Shown: piece by piece, positions 23,959 to 32,796 of the stretch
Position numbering within the stretch: the first letter of the stretch is position 1
Layout: the number at the start of each line of letters is the position of its first letter
DNA from: Longimicrobium sp.
Lineage (GTDB): Bacteria; Gemmatimonadota; Gemmatimonadetes; Longimicrobiales; Longimicrobiaceae
Length of the DNA stretch: 32,862 nt
Direction: 5' to 3'
NCBI GenBank assembly: GCA_036387335.1
Contig: DASVTZ010000072.1
Coordinates: 1 to 32,862, forward strand
Notes under the pieces: model-generated
Told to the model about the DNA's origin: nothing
Database searches by the model: none
Seen by the model: the letters and a program-made list of their open reading frames with translations, nothing else
Translations under genes and position numbers: made by a program

Positions 23959-25563
23959 ATGCGCCTCAGCAACCTGCAGCGGCGGGGCCTCGCGGCGGGC
24001 ATCCTCCTCGCCTCCGTCGCGCTGCCGCTGCGCGCGCAGGGCGGCTACGACGTCATCATCCGCAACGGCCGCGTGCTGGACGGCACCGGCAACCCGTGGT
24101 ACCGCGCGGACGTGGCGCTGCGCGGCGGGCGCATCGCGGCCATCGGAGACCTGGCGGGGGCGCGGGCGGCGCGCGAGATCGACGCGTCGGGGCTGTACGT
24201 GGCGCCCGGCTTCATCGACGTGCACACCCACGCCGGCGAGGGGCTCGCCACCCCCGCGCTCAGCCACGGACGCCCGCTCCTGGCGCAGGGGATCACCACT
24301 GTCCTGGTGAACCCGGACGGCGGCGGGGCGACGGACATCGCCCGGCAGCGCGCGGCGTTCGAGGCCGCGGGCATCGGGGTGAACGTGGCGCAGATGGTAC
24401 CGCACGGCTCCGTTCGCCAGCGGGTGATGGGGATGGCGGACCGCGCGCCCACCCCCGCGGAGATGGAGCAGATGCGCGCCCTGGTGCGGGCGGGGATGGA
24501 GGAGGGCGCCTTCGGCATCTCCACCGGGCCGTGGTACGCGCCGGGGAGCTTCGCGAAGACGGAGGAGCTGATCGACCTCTCCAAGATCGTGGCGGGGTAC
24601 GGCGGGGCGTACAGCAGCCACATCCGCGACGAGGCGGACTACACCGTGGGGCTGGTGGCGGCGGTGGACGAGGTGATCCGCATCGGGCGCGAGGCGCGGC
24701 TGCGCGTGGTGGCCACGCACCTCAAGGCGCTGGGGCCGCGCGTGTGGGGCTACTCCGCCGCGCTGGTGAGCCGCATCGACCGGGCGCGCGCCGAGGGGGT
24801 GGAGGTCTTCGCGGACCAGTACCCCTACACCGCCTCCGCCACCTCACTGAGCGGCGCGCTCGTCCCCCGCTGGGCGCTGGCGGGCGGAGACAGCGCCCTG
24901 CGCCGCCGCATCGGCGACCCGGCCGAGGGGGCGCGGCTGCGGGCGGAGCTGCTGGAGAGCCTGGACCGGCGCGGCGGCGCGGATCGCATCCAGTTCCGCC
25001 GCCACCGCCCCGACCCCACCATCGAGGGAAAAACGCTGCAGTGGGTGGCCGAGCGCGGGCGCGTGCAGCCGGTGGACGCCGTGCTCGCCCTCCTGCGCGA
25101 GGGGAACCCCGGCGTCGTATCCTTCAACATGCTGGACGAGGACGTGGACCGGCTGATGCGGCAGCCGTGGATGATGACATCCTCCGACGGCGACCTGGTG
25201 CCGATGGGCGAGGGGGTGCCGCACCCGCGCTCGTACGGCACCTACCCGCGCAAGATCCGCGAGTACGTGGTGGAGCGCGGGGTGATCGACCTGGCGTCGG
25301 CCGTGCGCAGCATGACCTCGCTCCCCGCCACCGTCTTCCGCATCCCCGACCGCGGCGTGCTGCGCGAGGGCGCCGTGGCGGACGTGGTGGTGTTCGACCT
25401 GGCGCGCGTAAACGATCCCGCCACCTTCAGCGACCCGCACCGGCTGGCCGAGGGGATGGTGCACGTCTTCGTCAACGGCGGCGAAGCTATCCGCGATGGC
25501 CGCTTCGGCGCCGCGCCGCACGGGCGCGTCCTTTCCCTCGCCCGCCGCGCGCAGACGCCATGA
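23959..25563 (+). CDS. Exported D-aminoacylase-like amidohydrolase
   Basis: A 534-aa exported metal-dependent amidohydrolase (signal RRGLAAGILLASVALPLRAQ). The typical composite N-terminal beta-sandwich starts at YDVIIRNGRVLDGTGNPWYR. Metal-site elements are DVHTHAGEG (His89, His91), SHIRDEAD, VATHLKALG and the late Asp in SSDGDLVPMG; the C-terminal strand is GAVADVVVFDLARVNDPATF. All fit N-acyl-D-amino-acid deacylases. The family's bridging-Cys motif (GVTTVV.GNCG) reads GITTVLVNPDGGG here, with no Cys. GGAG lies ten nt ahead of the ATG. It precedes SusC by 213 nt and is divergent from the penicillin-acylase-like gene, suggesting joint degradation of N-acylated amino compounds. Confidence 0.9.
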   Translation: MRLSNLQRRGLAAGILLASVALPLRAQGGYDVIIRNGRVLDGTGNPWYRADVALRGGRIAAIGDLAGARAAREIDASGLYVAPGFIDVHTHAGEGLATPALSHGRPLLAQGITTVLVNPDGGGATDIARQRAAFEAAGIGVNVAQMVPHGSVRQRVMGMADRAPTPAEMEQMRALVRAGMEEGAFGISTGPWYAPGSFAKTEELIDLSKIVAGYGGAYSSHIRDEADYTVGLVAAVDEVIRIGREARLRVVATHLKALGPRVWGYSAALVSRIDRARAEGVEVFADQYPYTASATSLSGALVPRWALAGGDSALRRRIGDPAEGARLRAELLESLDRRGGADRIQFRRHRPDPTIEGKTLQWVAERGRVQPVDAVLALLREGNPGVVSFNMLDEDVDRLMRQPWMMTSSDGDLVPMGEGVPHPRSYGTYPRKIREYVVERGVIDLASAVRSMTSLPATVFRIPDRGVLREGAVADVVVFDLARVNDPATFSDPHRLAEGMVHVFVNGGEAIRDGRFGAAPHGRVLSLARRAQTP

Positions 25564-25574
25564 GGTGAAGACTC

Positions 25575-25603
25575 TTGCGCCCCGCCCGAACGGCGTCTAT
25601 GCT
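25575..25603 (+). promoter_or_regulatory. Sigma70-like promoter of the SusC-SusD operon
   Basis: TTGCGC (25575-25580), 17-nt spacer, TATGCT (25598-25603). The leader to ATG 25777 would be about 165 nt, ending in an excellent AAGGAGGTG ribosome-binding site at 25759-25767. Confidence 0.5.
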
Positions 25604-25776
25604 CCGCGCGGGCGTGGCTGGAAACGTTTGAACAGCGCCCCTCACACCGATGGCTCCCCGCCGCCCGGCGGGTCCCCCCCTGGACCGCGGATCGTCCCAC
25701 CCCGCCGGAACGGCACCCCTCGCAGGCCCCTGGTGGGCCCCGGCCGGCTCAGCACTCCCCAAGGAGGTGTTTCAGC

Positions 25777-28700
25777 ATGAGAATCGCTCGTTTTCTCCGC
25801 GCGTGCGCGGTCGCGTCGCTGTTCTGCGTGCTGGGCGCGGGCGCGGCGGCGGCGCAGCAGGGCACCATCACCGGCCGCGTGACCGACGCCCGCACCAGCC
25901 AGCCGGTGCCCTCGGCGCAGGTGCGCGTGGTGGGGAGCAACCAGATGGCGCTCACCAACGCCGAGGGGCGCTACACGCTCCGCGGGGTCGCGCCCGGCGC
26001 GGCCAGCGTGCGCGTGCTGGTGATCGGCTACTCCGAGCGCAGCCAGCAGGTGACGGTGGTTCCCGGCGAGCCGGCGACGCTGGACTTCGCGCTGCAGCCC
26101 TCCGCCATCTCGCTGGCCCCCGTGGTGGTGACCGCCACCGGCGAGCAGCGCCGCACCGAGGTGGGCAACGCCATCGCCGAGGTGCCCGCCGCCGAGCTGG
26201 TGAGGACTTCCGCGGTGAGCAACGTGGGCGACCTGCTGACGGCCCGGGCCCCGGGCGTTACCGTGACGCCGGGCACGCAGACGGGCGCCGGCGTGCGCGT
26301 GCGCATCCGCGGCACCAGCTCGCTCTCGCTCACCAACAACCCGATCTACGTGATCGACGGCGTGCGCGTGGAGGGCTCCACCGGCTCCAGCACGGTGAGC
26401 GTCGGCGGCACGCTGCCCAGCCGCATCGGCGACCTGAACCCGGAAGAGATCCAGTCAATGGAGATCGTGCGCGGTCCGTCGGCGGCGACGCTGTACGGCA
26501 CCGACGCGGCCAACGGGGTGATCGTCATCACCACCAAGCGCGGGGTGGCAGGGCGCACGCAGTGGAGCTACTACACGGAGCAGACGGCGATCCGCGACCG
26601 CAACGACTACCCGAACGCGTACTACGGGTGGCGGGCCACCTCCACGCCCACCAATGGCGTGCAGTGCTTCCTCAGCCAGGTTGCCAGCGGCGCGTGCACG
26701 CAGGACAGCGTCACCGTATACAACCCCACCAAGGACCGCGAGAGCACCCCCTTTGGCGCGGGCTACCGGCAGCAGCACGGGCTGCAGCTTCGCGGCGGGA
26801 GCGAGGCGGTGCGCTTCTTCCTTCACGGCGAGTGGGAAGACGAGGATGGCGTGACGCAGGTGCCGCGGTTCGAGCGCCGATACCTGGCCTCGCGCGGCCT
26901 GTCGCTCCTCCCCGAGCAGGAGAGCCCCAACCGGCTCACCCGCGTCACCACGCGCGCCAACCTCAACTTCACCCTGCCGCACAACGCGGACGTAGCGGTG
27001 AACGCGGGGTACACGTCGCAGGACCTGCGGCTGCCGCGCAGCGACGACAGCGGCACGCCGGGGATCGCGGCCAACATCTACGGCGGGCCCGGCTTCCGCT
27101 ACAACACCAACGCCGCGGGCGACACGCTGTTCGGATGGCGCGAGTTCACGCCGCGCACCATCTACCAGGCGGTGACCAACCAGTCCATCGAGCGGCTGAT
27201 CGGCTCGGTGAACGGCAACTGGCGCCCGCAGGGGTGGCTGGCGCTGCGCGGCAACGCGGGGCTGGACTACACCAACCGCACGGACACGCAGCTCTGCCGC
27301 CTGGCCGAGTGCCCCAGCACCACGGACCGGCAGGGCTTCAAGGTAGACAACCGCACCAACTTCTTTTTGTACACGCTGGACGGCGCGGGCACGGCCACGC
27401 GGCGGTTCAGCGACCGGATCGAGTCGCAGACGACGCTGGGCGTGCAGTTCTACCGCAACATCTTCGACCGCAACGGCGCCAGCGGCACCCAGCTTCCGCC
27501 GGGAGCCACCACGGTGACGGCGGGTGCCATCAAGGCGGCCGACGAGTCGAACAACGAGAGCCGCACGCTGGGCGGCTACGTGGAGCAGCGCCTTTCGCTC
27601 AACGACCGGCTCTTCGTGACGGGCGGCCTGCGCTCGGACCGCAACAGCGCGTTCGGCGCGGACTTCGAGCGCGTGTACTACCCCAAGCTCTCGGCGTCGT
27701 GGGTCGTATCCGACGAGCCGTTCTTCCCCACGCCCACCTTCCTGGGCCAGCTGCGGCTGCGGGCGGCGTACGGCGCGTCCGGCGTGCAGCCCGGCACCAC
27801 CGACGCGGCGCCGTACTTCTCGGCCACGCGCGCGCTGGGCGAGAGCGGCGAGGTGCCTGGCGTGGTGTTCAGCGCCATCGGCAACTCCGACCTCAAGCCG
27901 GAGCGCTCCACCGAGCTGGAGCTGGGGATCGACGGCCGCTTCTGGAACGAGCGCATCTCCACCGAGCTGACGTACTACGACAAGTCGTCCAGGGACGCGC
28001 TGATCGAGCGCGTGCTGCCGCCGTCGCTGGGCACCGGCCTCACGGTGCGCTTCGAGAACCTGGGCGAGGTGCGCAACTGGGGGTGGGAGGCGCTGGTCAA
28101 CGCGCGCATCGTGCAGGCCTCCGCCTTCAACTGGGACCTGACGCTGAACGGCACCACCAACAGCAACGAGCTGATCACGTTGGGCGGGGTGCCCACCATC
28201 ATCAGCAGCAGCACGCTGCGGCAGGCCGAGGGCTACCCGCTCAACGGCTGGTGGTCGCGTCCGCTGAAGAGCTACGAAGACAAGGACGGCGACGGGATCA
28301 TCGAGTACAACGACAACCCCACGCTCAGCGAGATCGTGGTGGGCGACACCGCCGAGTTCCACGGCTACTCGTCGCCGCGCAGGGAGCTCTCCGTCACCAA
28401 CGGCTTCGAGCTGTGGAACCGCCTGCGCCTTTCCGCGCTGGTGGACTACAAGGGCGGGCACCTGGTGTACAACAACACGGAGCGCATCCGCTGCGCCAGC
28501 CGCAACAATTGCGAGAGCCTGGTGGACCGCAACGCGCCACTGGCGGACCAGGCGCGCACCGTGGCGGTGCGGCAGCACCCCAGCCGCACGGTGGCCGGCT
28601 TCTTTGAGCCGGGCGACTTCGTGCGCCTGCGCGAGCTCTCGCTCAGCTTCAGCGCGCCGGACCGCTGGGCCTCGCGCTTCCTCCACAGCCGCGACGTGAC

Positions 28701-28854
28701 GGCCACGCTGGCCGCGCGCAACGTGGGGATCCTGTGGACCAGGTACTCGGGCGTCGACCCGGAGGCGTTCGGCAGCACGGCCGACGCGCCCTCGTCGTTC
28801 CAGGCCTTCGCTCCGCCCACCTACTTCACCTTCCGCCTGAACCTCGGCTTCTAG
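25777..28854 (+). CDS. SusC/RagA-type TonB-linked outer membrane protein
   Basis: A 1025-aa TonB-dependent importer. Signal peptide to AAAAAQ (~residue 28), a carboxypeptidase-regulatory-like domain (GTITGRVTDARTSQPVPSAQ, NAEGRYTLRGVAPG, residues 30-105), then SLAPVVVTATGEQRR and the plug domain (VGDLLTARAPGVTVTPGTQT, VRIRGTSSLSLTNNPIYVID, IQSMEIVRGPSAATLYGTDA, NGVIVITTKRG). The 22-stranded barrel follows, with LKPERSTELELGIDGRFWNE and a terminal FRLNLGF carrying the aromatic C terminus. SusC forms a lidded pair with SusD to take up glycans or oligopeptides. The stop is 1 nt before the SusD start. Neighbouring hydrolases act on peptides/amides and no glycoside hydrolase is nearby, so a peptide-like substrate is inferred. 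Confidence 0.94.
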   Translation: MRIARFLRACAVASLFCVLGAGAAAAQQGTITGRVTDARTSQPVPSAQVRVVGSNQMALTNAEGRYTLRGVAPGAASVRVLVIGYSERSQQVTVVPGEPATLDFALQPSAISLAPVVVTATGEQRRTEVGNAIAEVPAAELVRTSAVSNVGDLLTARAPGVTVTPGTQTGAGVRVRIRGTSSLSLTNNPIYVIDGVRVEGSTGSSTVSVGGTLPSRIGDLNPEEIQSMEIVRGPSAATLYGTDAANGVIVITTKRGVAGRTQWSYYTEQTAIRDRNDYPNAYYGWRATSTPTNGVQCFLSQVASGACTQDSVTVYNPTKDRESTPFGAGYRQQHGLQLRGGSEAVRFFLHGEWEDEDGVTQVPRFERRYLASRGLSLLPEQESPNRLTRVTTRANLNFTLPHNADVAVNAGYTSQDLRLPRSDDSGTPGIAANIYGGPGFRYNTNAAGDTLFGWREFTPRTIYQAVTNQSIERLIGSVNGNWRPQGWLALRGNAGLDYTNRTDTQLCRLAECPSTTDRQGFKVDNRTNFFLYTLDGAGTATRRFSDRIESQTTLGVQFYRNIFDRNGASGTQLPPGATTVTAGAIKAADESNNESRTLGGYVEQRLSLNDRLFVTGGLRSDRNSAFGADFERVYYPKLSASWVVSDEPFFPTPTFLGQLRLRAAYGASGVQPGTTDAAPYFSATRALGESGEVPGVVFSAIGNSDLKPERSTELELGIDGRFWNERISTELTYYDKSSRDALIERVLPPSLGTGLTVRFENLGEVRNWGWEALVNARIVQASAFNWDLTLNGTTNSNELITLGGVPTIISSSTLRQAEGYPLNGWWSRPLKSYEDKDGDGIIEYNDNPTLSEIVVGDTAEFHGYSSPRRELSVTNGFELWNRLRLSALVDYKGGHLVYNNTERIRCASRNNCESLVDRNAPLADQARTVAVRQHPSRTVAGFFEPGDFVRLRELSLSFSAPDRWASRFLHSRDVTATLAARNVGILWTRYSGVDPEAFGSTADAPSSFQAFAPPTYFTFRLNLGF

Positions 28855-28855
28855 G

Positions 28856-30265
28856 ATGACGAATCGGATGAAATCAAGGACCGGGTCCGGCCGCGCGTGG
28901 CTGCGCGGCGCGGCCCGGCTGGCGGCCTGCGTGGTGATGGCGGCCGGAATCGCCGGGTGCGACTCGGAGCTCCTTACCGTGAACGACCCGGACATCATCG
29001 ACCCCTCCGACGTGCAGTCGGCGGCGGGGGCTGAGGCGGTGCGCGTGGGCGCCCTGGCACGGCTGGGCACCGCCACCAGCGGCGGCGGCGACGTCACCGA
29101 CAACCTCTTCCTGCTGGGCGGCCTCTTCGCCGACGAGTGGATCAACGGCGACTCGTTCATCGCGCGGCAGGAGATCGACCAGCGGGTGATCACGCCGGAG
29201 AACAACTTCCTGACGGCGAGCAGCCGCACCCTGAACCGGGCGCGGCTGAGCGCGGAGCAGGCGGTGGCGCTGCTGGCGGAGTTCAATCCCGGCGCGCCGG
29301 GGTGGCAGGTGGCGGAGATGCACTTCGTGCAGGCGTACACCGTCAACCTGCTGGCCGAGCACCTGTGCAGCGGGCTCATCTTCAGCACGGTGGTGGACGG
29401 TCGCGAGCAGTACGGCGCCCCCATCACCACCGAGGAGGCGTACGCGCGCGCCCTGGCCAGCACCGAGGCGGGGCTGGCCCTCCTCCCGGCGTCGGCGAAC
29501 ACGGCCAACGACGTGCGGGTGCGCTCCGCGCTGCAGGTGACGCGCGGCCGCATCCTGATGAACCTCAACCGCCCGGCCGACGCGGCGACGGCGGTGGCGG
29601 GGGTGGCGACCAGCTTCCGCTACCAGATCCTCCACTCGCTGGCGACGGAGTCCAACTACAACGTCATCGCCACGCGCAACAACGTGGACCGCCGCTACAG
29701 CGTGGGGAACAACGAGGGCGGCAACGGGCTCAACTTCGCCACCGCCGGCGACCCGCGCGTGCCGGTGTGCGTGGGCAACGACACGGCGTGCCGCGCCATC
29801 GGCGTGACCAACGCCCGCCGCGACGACCTGCTGCAGCCCTTCCACGTGCAGATGATCTGGCCGACGCGCGACAGTCCCGTGACCATCGTGGGCGGGATCG
29901 AGGCGCGGATGATCGAGGCGGAGGCCCAGCTCCGCGCTGGGAGCACGGCGTACCTCACCACGCTGAACGCGGCGCGGACGACGGTTCCGGGGCTGGCGCC
30001 GCTCGTGCTGCCGGCCACGTCGGCCGGGCGGGTGGACCAGATTTTCCGCGAGCGGGCGTTCTGGCTCTTTAGCCGAGGGCACCGTGTGGGCGACCTGCGC
30101 CGCCTGATCCGGCAGTACGGGCGCGCCAGCGAGACCGTCTTCCCGACGGGCGCGTGGCACAAGAACGATGCGAAGTACGGCCCCGACGTCACCATCCCCG
30201 TGCCGGCCGCCGAGGCGAACAACCCCACCCCCGGCAGCGGCGTCTGCCTGAGCCGCGCAGCCTGA
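28856..30265 (+). CDS. SusD/RagB-type nutrient-binding lipoprotein
   Basis: A 469-aa outer-membrane lipoprotein and partner of the preceding SusC. Signal LAACVVMAAGIAGCDSE with lipobox IAGC, then the family start LLTVNDPDIIDPSDV. The TPR-like body contains LNRARLSAEQAVALLAEFNP, WQVAEMHFVQAYTVNLLAEH, LEASLALLPAS-type repeats (here TEAGLALLPASA) and MIEAEAQLRAGSTAYLTTLN. It ends with VDQIFRERAFWLFSRGHRVG and DLRRLIRQYGR, the usual SusD/RagB C-terminal helices. The start directly follows the SusC stop (TAGGATG), so the genes are cotranscribed. Confidence 0.93.
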   Translation: MTNRMKSRTGSGRAWLRGAARLAACVVMAAGIAGCDSELLTVNDPDIIDPSDVQSAAGAEAVRVGALARLGTATSGGGDVTDNLFLLGGLFADEWINGDSFIARQEIDQRVITPENNFLTASSRTLNRARLSAEQAVALLAEFNPGAPGWQVAEMHFVQAYTVNLLAEHLCSGLIFSTVVDGREQYGAPITTEEAYARALASTEAGLALLPASANTANDVRVRSALQVTRGRILMNLNRPADAATAVAGVATSFRYQILHSLATESNYNVIATRNNVDRRYSVGNNEGGNGLNFATAGDPRVPVCVGNDTACRAIGVTNARRDDLLQPFHVQMIWPTRDSPVTIVGGIEARMIEAEAQLRAGSTAYLTTLNAARTTVPGLAPLVLPATSAGRVDQIFRERAFWLFSRGHRVGDLRRLIRQYGRASETVFPTGAWHKNDAKYGPDVTIPVPAAEANNPTPGSGVCLSRAA

Positions 30266-30288
30266 CCCGCGGTTCCATCTGACACACC

Positions 30289-30319
30289 GAAGGGCCCGGC
30301 CAGTCGCGCCGGGCCCTTC
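30289..30319 (+). terminator. Terminator of the SusC-SusD operon
   Basis: Perfect 12-bp arms GAAGGGCCCGGC (30289-30300) and GCCGGGCCCTTC (30308-30319), loop CAGTCGC, followed by TTCGTTC. Confidence 0.8.
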
Positions 30320-30345
30320 GTTCGTTCATGCACCCAAACAGCAGT

Positions 30346-30417
30346 CTCACGCGGAGACGCGGAGACGCGGGGAGAGCAAAGCAGTTCTCTCTCTGCGCCT
30401 CCGCGTCTCCGCGTGAG
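30346..30417. repeat. Hairpin repeat, copy D (outer arms only)
   Basis: CTCACGCGGAGACGCGGAGA and following bases pair with TCTGCGCCTCCGCGTCTCC plus GCGTGAG (to 30417). There is no inner CACAGAG hairpin. It is followed by GCCATGCAGTTGC (30418-30430), the tail element also seen after the inner right arm of copy C. Confidence 0.75.
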
Positions 30418-30543
30418 GCCATGCAGTTGCTTTTATACCGCCCTCAATGCGCCACCGACGCGCGGAAACGTTTTCGTGGCGCGGCGCGTGCTGGTGCGTC
30501 GGGCCGGCACACGCAACCTACCCGAGAACGCCGTACGAGGCCG

Positions 30544-32589
30544 ATGAGCACCACGCCCGAGACCAACCCCCTCCTGCAGGACGAACCGCTCCCCATCCCC
30601 TTCCACCGCATCCGGGCGGAGCACGTGGGCCCCGGCATACGGGCCGCGCTGGCCCGCGCGGAGGCGGAGCTGGCCGCGCTGGTGGCCGCCCCGGGCGAGC
30701 GGACGTACACCAACACCGTCGGGCGGCTGGAGGAGATCACCGAGCGGCTTTCGCGCGCCATCCGCCCCGCGTCCGTGCTGGTGGGGCTGATGAACACGCC
30801 CGAGATCCGGGAGGCGTACGACACCGTACTTCCCGAGTTTTCCGCCTTTTTCGCCCGCATCGCCCTCAACGGCGAGCTGTGGCGCGCGGTCAAGGCCGCC
30901 GCGGAGTCGCCCGAGGTGGCAACTCTCGACCGCGTGCGCCGCCGGCACCTGGAGAAGACGGTGCGCGCCTTCGTCCGCGCCGGCGCGGACCTGGGGCCGG
31001 CGGAGAAGGAGCGCGTGGAGGCGCTGCGCGTGGAGCTCTCGCGCCTCCAGACCGAGTTCTCCAACCACGTGCTCGACTCCACCAACGCGTGGGAGATGGT
31101 GCTGAACGACCAGGCGGAGCTGGCGGGGCTCCCGGAGTCCGCGCTGACGCAGGCGCGCGCAGCGGCCCAGGCGCGCGGGGTGGAGGGGTGGCGCTTCACG
31201 CTGCACCAGCCGTCGGTGCAGCCCTTTCTGCAGTACGCGGAGCGGCGCGACCTGCGCCAGCGGATCCACCAGGCGTACAGCAACCGCGCTGCCGATGCGC
31301 CGTACGACAACCGTCCGCTGGTTGGGCGCATCCTGGCGCTGCGTCGCGAGCTGGCGCAGCTCCTGGGCTTCCGCGACTGGGCGGACTACGAGCTGGAAGA
31401 GGCGATGGCCCGCAGCGGCGAGCGCGCCATGGCCTTCGAAGAGGACCTCACCGCGCGCACCCGCCCCTTCTGGGAGCGCGAGATCGCGGCGCTCGAGGAG
31501 TTCGCGCGCGACGAGCTGGGCCTCGACCCCCTGCAGCCGTGGGACGTCGCCTTCGCCACCGAGCAGATGCGGCGCGCTCGCTTCGACCTGGATGCGGAGG
31601 AGGTGCGCCCGTACTTCCCCATGGACCGCGTGCAGGACGGCCTCTTCGAGCTGGCGCGCCGCCTCTTCGGCGTCACGGTGAAGGAACGGCGGGTGGAGGA
31701 GGTGTGGCACCCCGAGGTGAAGTACTACGACGCCTTCGACGAGAGCGGCTTGCGGCTGGGCGGCTTCTACACCGACTGGCACCCGCGCGAGAGCAAGCGC
31801 GGCGGCGCCTGGATGAACGGCGTCGTGCTCGGCGGCCCGCGCCCCGGCGGCGGGTGGGACGAGCACCTGGCGATGATCGTGGGGAACATGAGCCCCCCCG
31901 AGGGTGACCGCCCCGCGCTCCTCACCCACCGCGAGGTGGAGACGGTGTTCCACGAGTTCGGCCACCTCCTGCACCACCTCCTCTCACGCGTGGAGGTGCG
32001 CGAGCTGGGCGGGACGCGCGTGCCCACCGACTGGGTGGAGCTCCCCTCGCAGATCATGGAGAACTGGACGTGGGAGCGCCCCGCTCTGGAGCTCTTCGCC
32101 CGCCACTGGCAGACGGGTGAGCCGATCCCGGACGAGCTGTTCGCCAAGATGAAGGCGGCGCGCACCTTCATGGCCGCTTCGTTCCAGATGCGGCAGCTCT
32201 CCTTCGGCACGCTGGACCTGGACCTCCACGTCCGCTTCGACCCGGTGCACGGCGGCGACCCCATCGCCCGATCGCGCGAGGTGCTGGCGCGCTTCCACCC
32301 GCGCCCCGACTTCGCGAACGACCATTTCGTCGCGGGCTTCACCCACATCTTCGCGGGCGGCTACGCGGCCGGCTACTACAGCTACCTGTGGAGCGAGGTG
32401 CTGGACGCCGACGCCTTCTCCCGCTTCGAGCGCGAGGGCCTCTTCAGCCGCGAGGCGGGGAGCGCCTTCGTCCGATCCGTCCTCTCCCGGGGCGACGACA
32501 CCGACCCCGCCGAGCTCTTTCGCGAGTTCATGGGCCGCGACCCCGACCCGGACGCCCTGCTGCGGCGGAACCTGGGGGCGGTGGGGTAG
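30544..32589 (+). CDS. prlC: M3 family oligopeptidase (oligopeptidase A / Dcp-like)
   Basis: A 681-aa cytoplasmic zinc metallopeptidase of family M3A. The helical N-terminal part carries [20 protein letters not shown], as in oligopeptidase A. Its catalytic HEFGH site is at residues 470-474 ([14 protein letters not shown]), with the third zinc ligand Glu499 in [12 protein letters not shown], 25 residues after the second His. Other M3 marks are [20 protein letters not shown] and the C-terminal [20 protein letters not shown]. Length fits PrlC/OpdA (680 aa). No signal peptide. It would complete degradation of imported short peptides. Symbol by family; a Dcp-type dipeptidyl carboxypeptidase is the alternative. 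Confidence 0.92.
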   Translation: MSTTPETNPLLQDEPLPIPFHRIRAEHVGPGIRAALARAEAELAALVAAPGERTYTNTVGRLEEITERLSRAIRPASVLVGLMNTPEIREAYDTVLPEFSAFFARIALNGELWRAVKAAAESPEVATLDRVRRRHLEKTVRAFVRAGADLGPAEKERVEALRVELSRLQTEFSNHVLDSTNAWEMVLNDQAELAGLPESALTQARAAAQARGVEGWRFTLHQPSVQPFLQYAERRDLRQRIHQAYSNRAADAPYDNRPLVGRILALRRELAQLLGFRDWADYELEEAMARSGERAMAFEEDLTARTRPFWEREIAALEEFARDELGLDPLQPWDVAFATEQMRRARFDLDAEEVRPYFPMDRVQDGLFELARRLFGVTVKERRVEEVWHPEVKYYDAFDESGLRLGGFYTDWHPRESKRGGAWMNGVVLGGPRPGGGWDEHLAMIVGNMSPPEGDRPALLTHREVETVFHEFGHLLHHLLSRVEVRELGGTRVPTDWVELPSQIMENWTWERPALELFARHWQTGEPIPDELFAKMKAARTFMAASFQMRQLSFGTLDLDLHVRFDPVHGGDPIARSREVLARFHPRPDFANDHFVAGFTHIFAGGYAAGYYSYLWSEVLDADAFSRFEREGLFSREAGSAFVRSVLSRGDDTDPAELFREFMGRDPDPDALLRRNLGAVG

Positions 32590-32625
32590 GAGACCGCGGG
32601 CCCCCTCCCCCGCTCGTTCCTCGCG

Positions 32626-32657
32626 GCCCCTCCCCCAAAACAACCTGGGGGAGGGGC
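32626..32657 (+). terminator. Hairpin after the M3 oligopeptidase gene
   Basis: Arms GCCCCTCCCCCA (32626-32637) and TGGGGGAGGGGC (32646-32657) with an 8-nt loop AAACAACC. Confidence 0.6.
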
Positions 32658-32691
32658 GGCCTACCCCAACGCTCGCCCCATGAACCGACAC

Positions 32692-32796
32692 CCGGTAGGG
32701 GCAGACCTGCGTGTCTGCCCTCCCTCGCCGCCACACCAAACCCCGCGTCCACGGGCCCCCACCCCGTAGGGGCCGCCCCACGTGGCTGCCCGTGCC
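32692..32796. repeat. Two GTAGGGGC-type palindromic repeat units
   Basis: Unit 1, CGGTAGGGGCAGACCTGCGT then GTCTGCCC (32693-32720), and unit 2, CCGTAGGGGCCGCCCCACGT then GGCTGCCC (32764-32791), align with only a few differences. Each can fold into a hairpin through GGGCAGAC/GTCTGCCC or GG(C)CGCC/GGCTGCC. Repeats of this type are found dispersed between genes in many environmental genomes. No gene is seen in the last 270 bases of the window. Confidence 0.6.

Noticed and set aside
26455-29568. 1037-codon minus-strand open frame opposite SusC/SusD
   Set aside because: It spans two real genes and the junction between them, with low-complexity Arg/Gly/Val-rich translation; a shadow.
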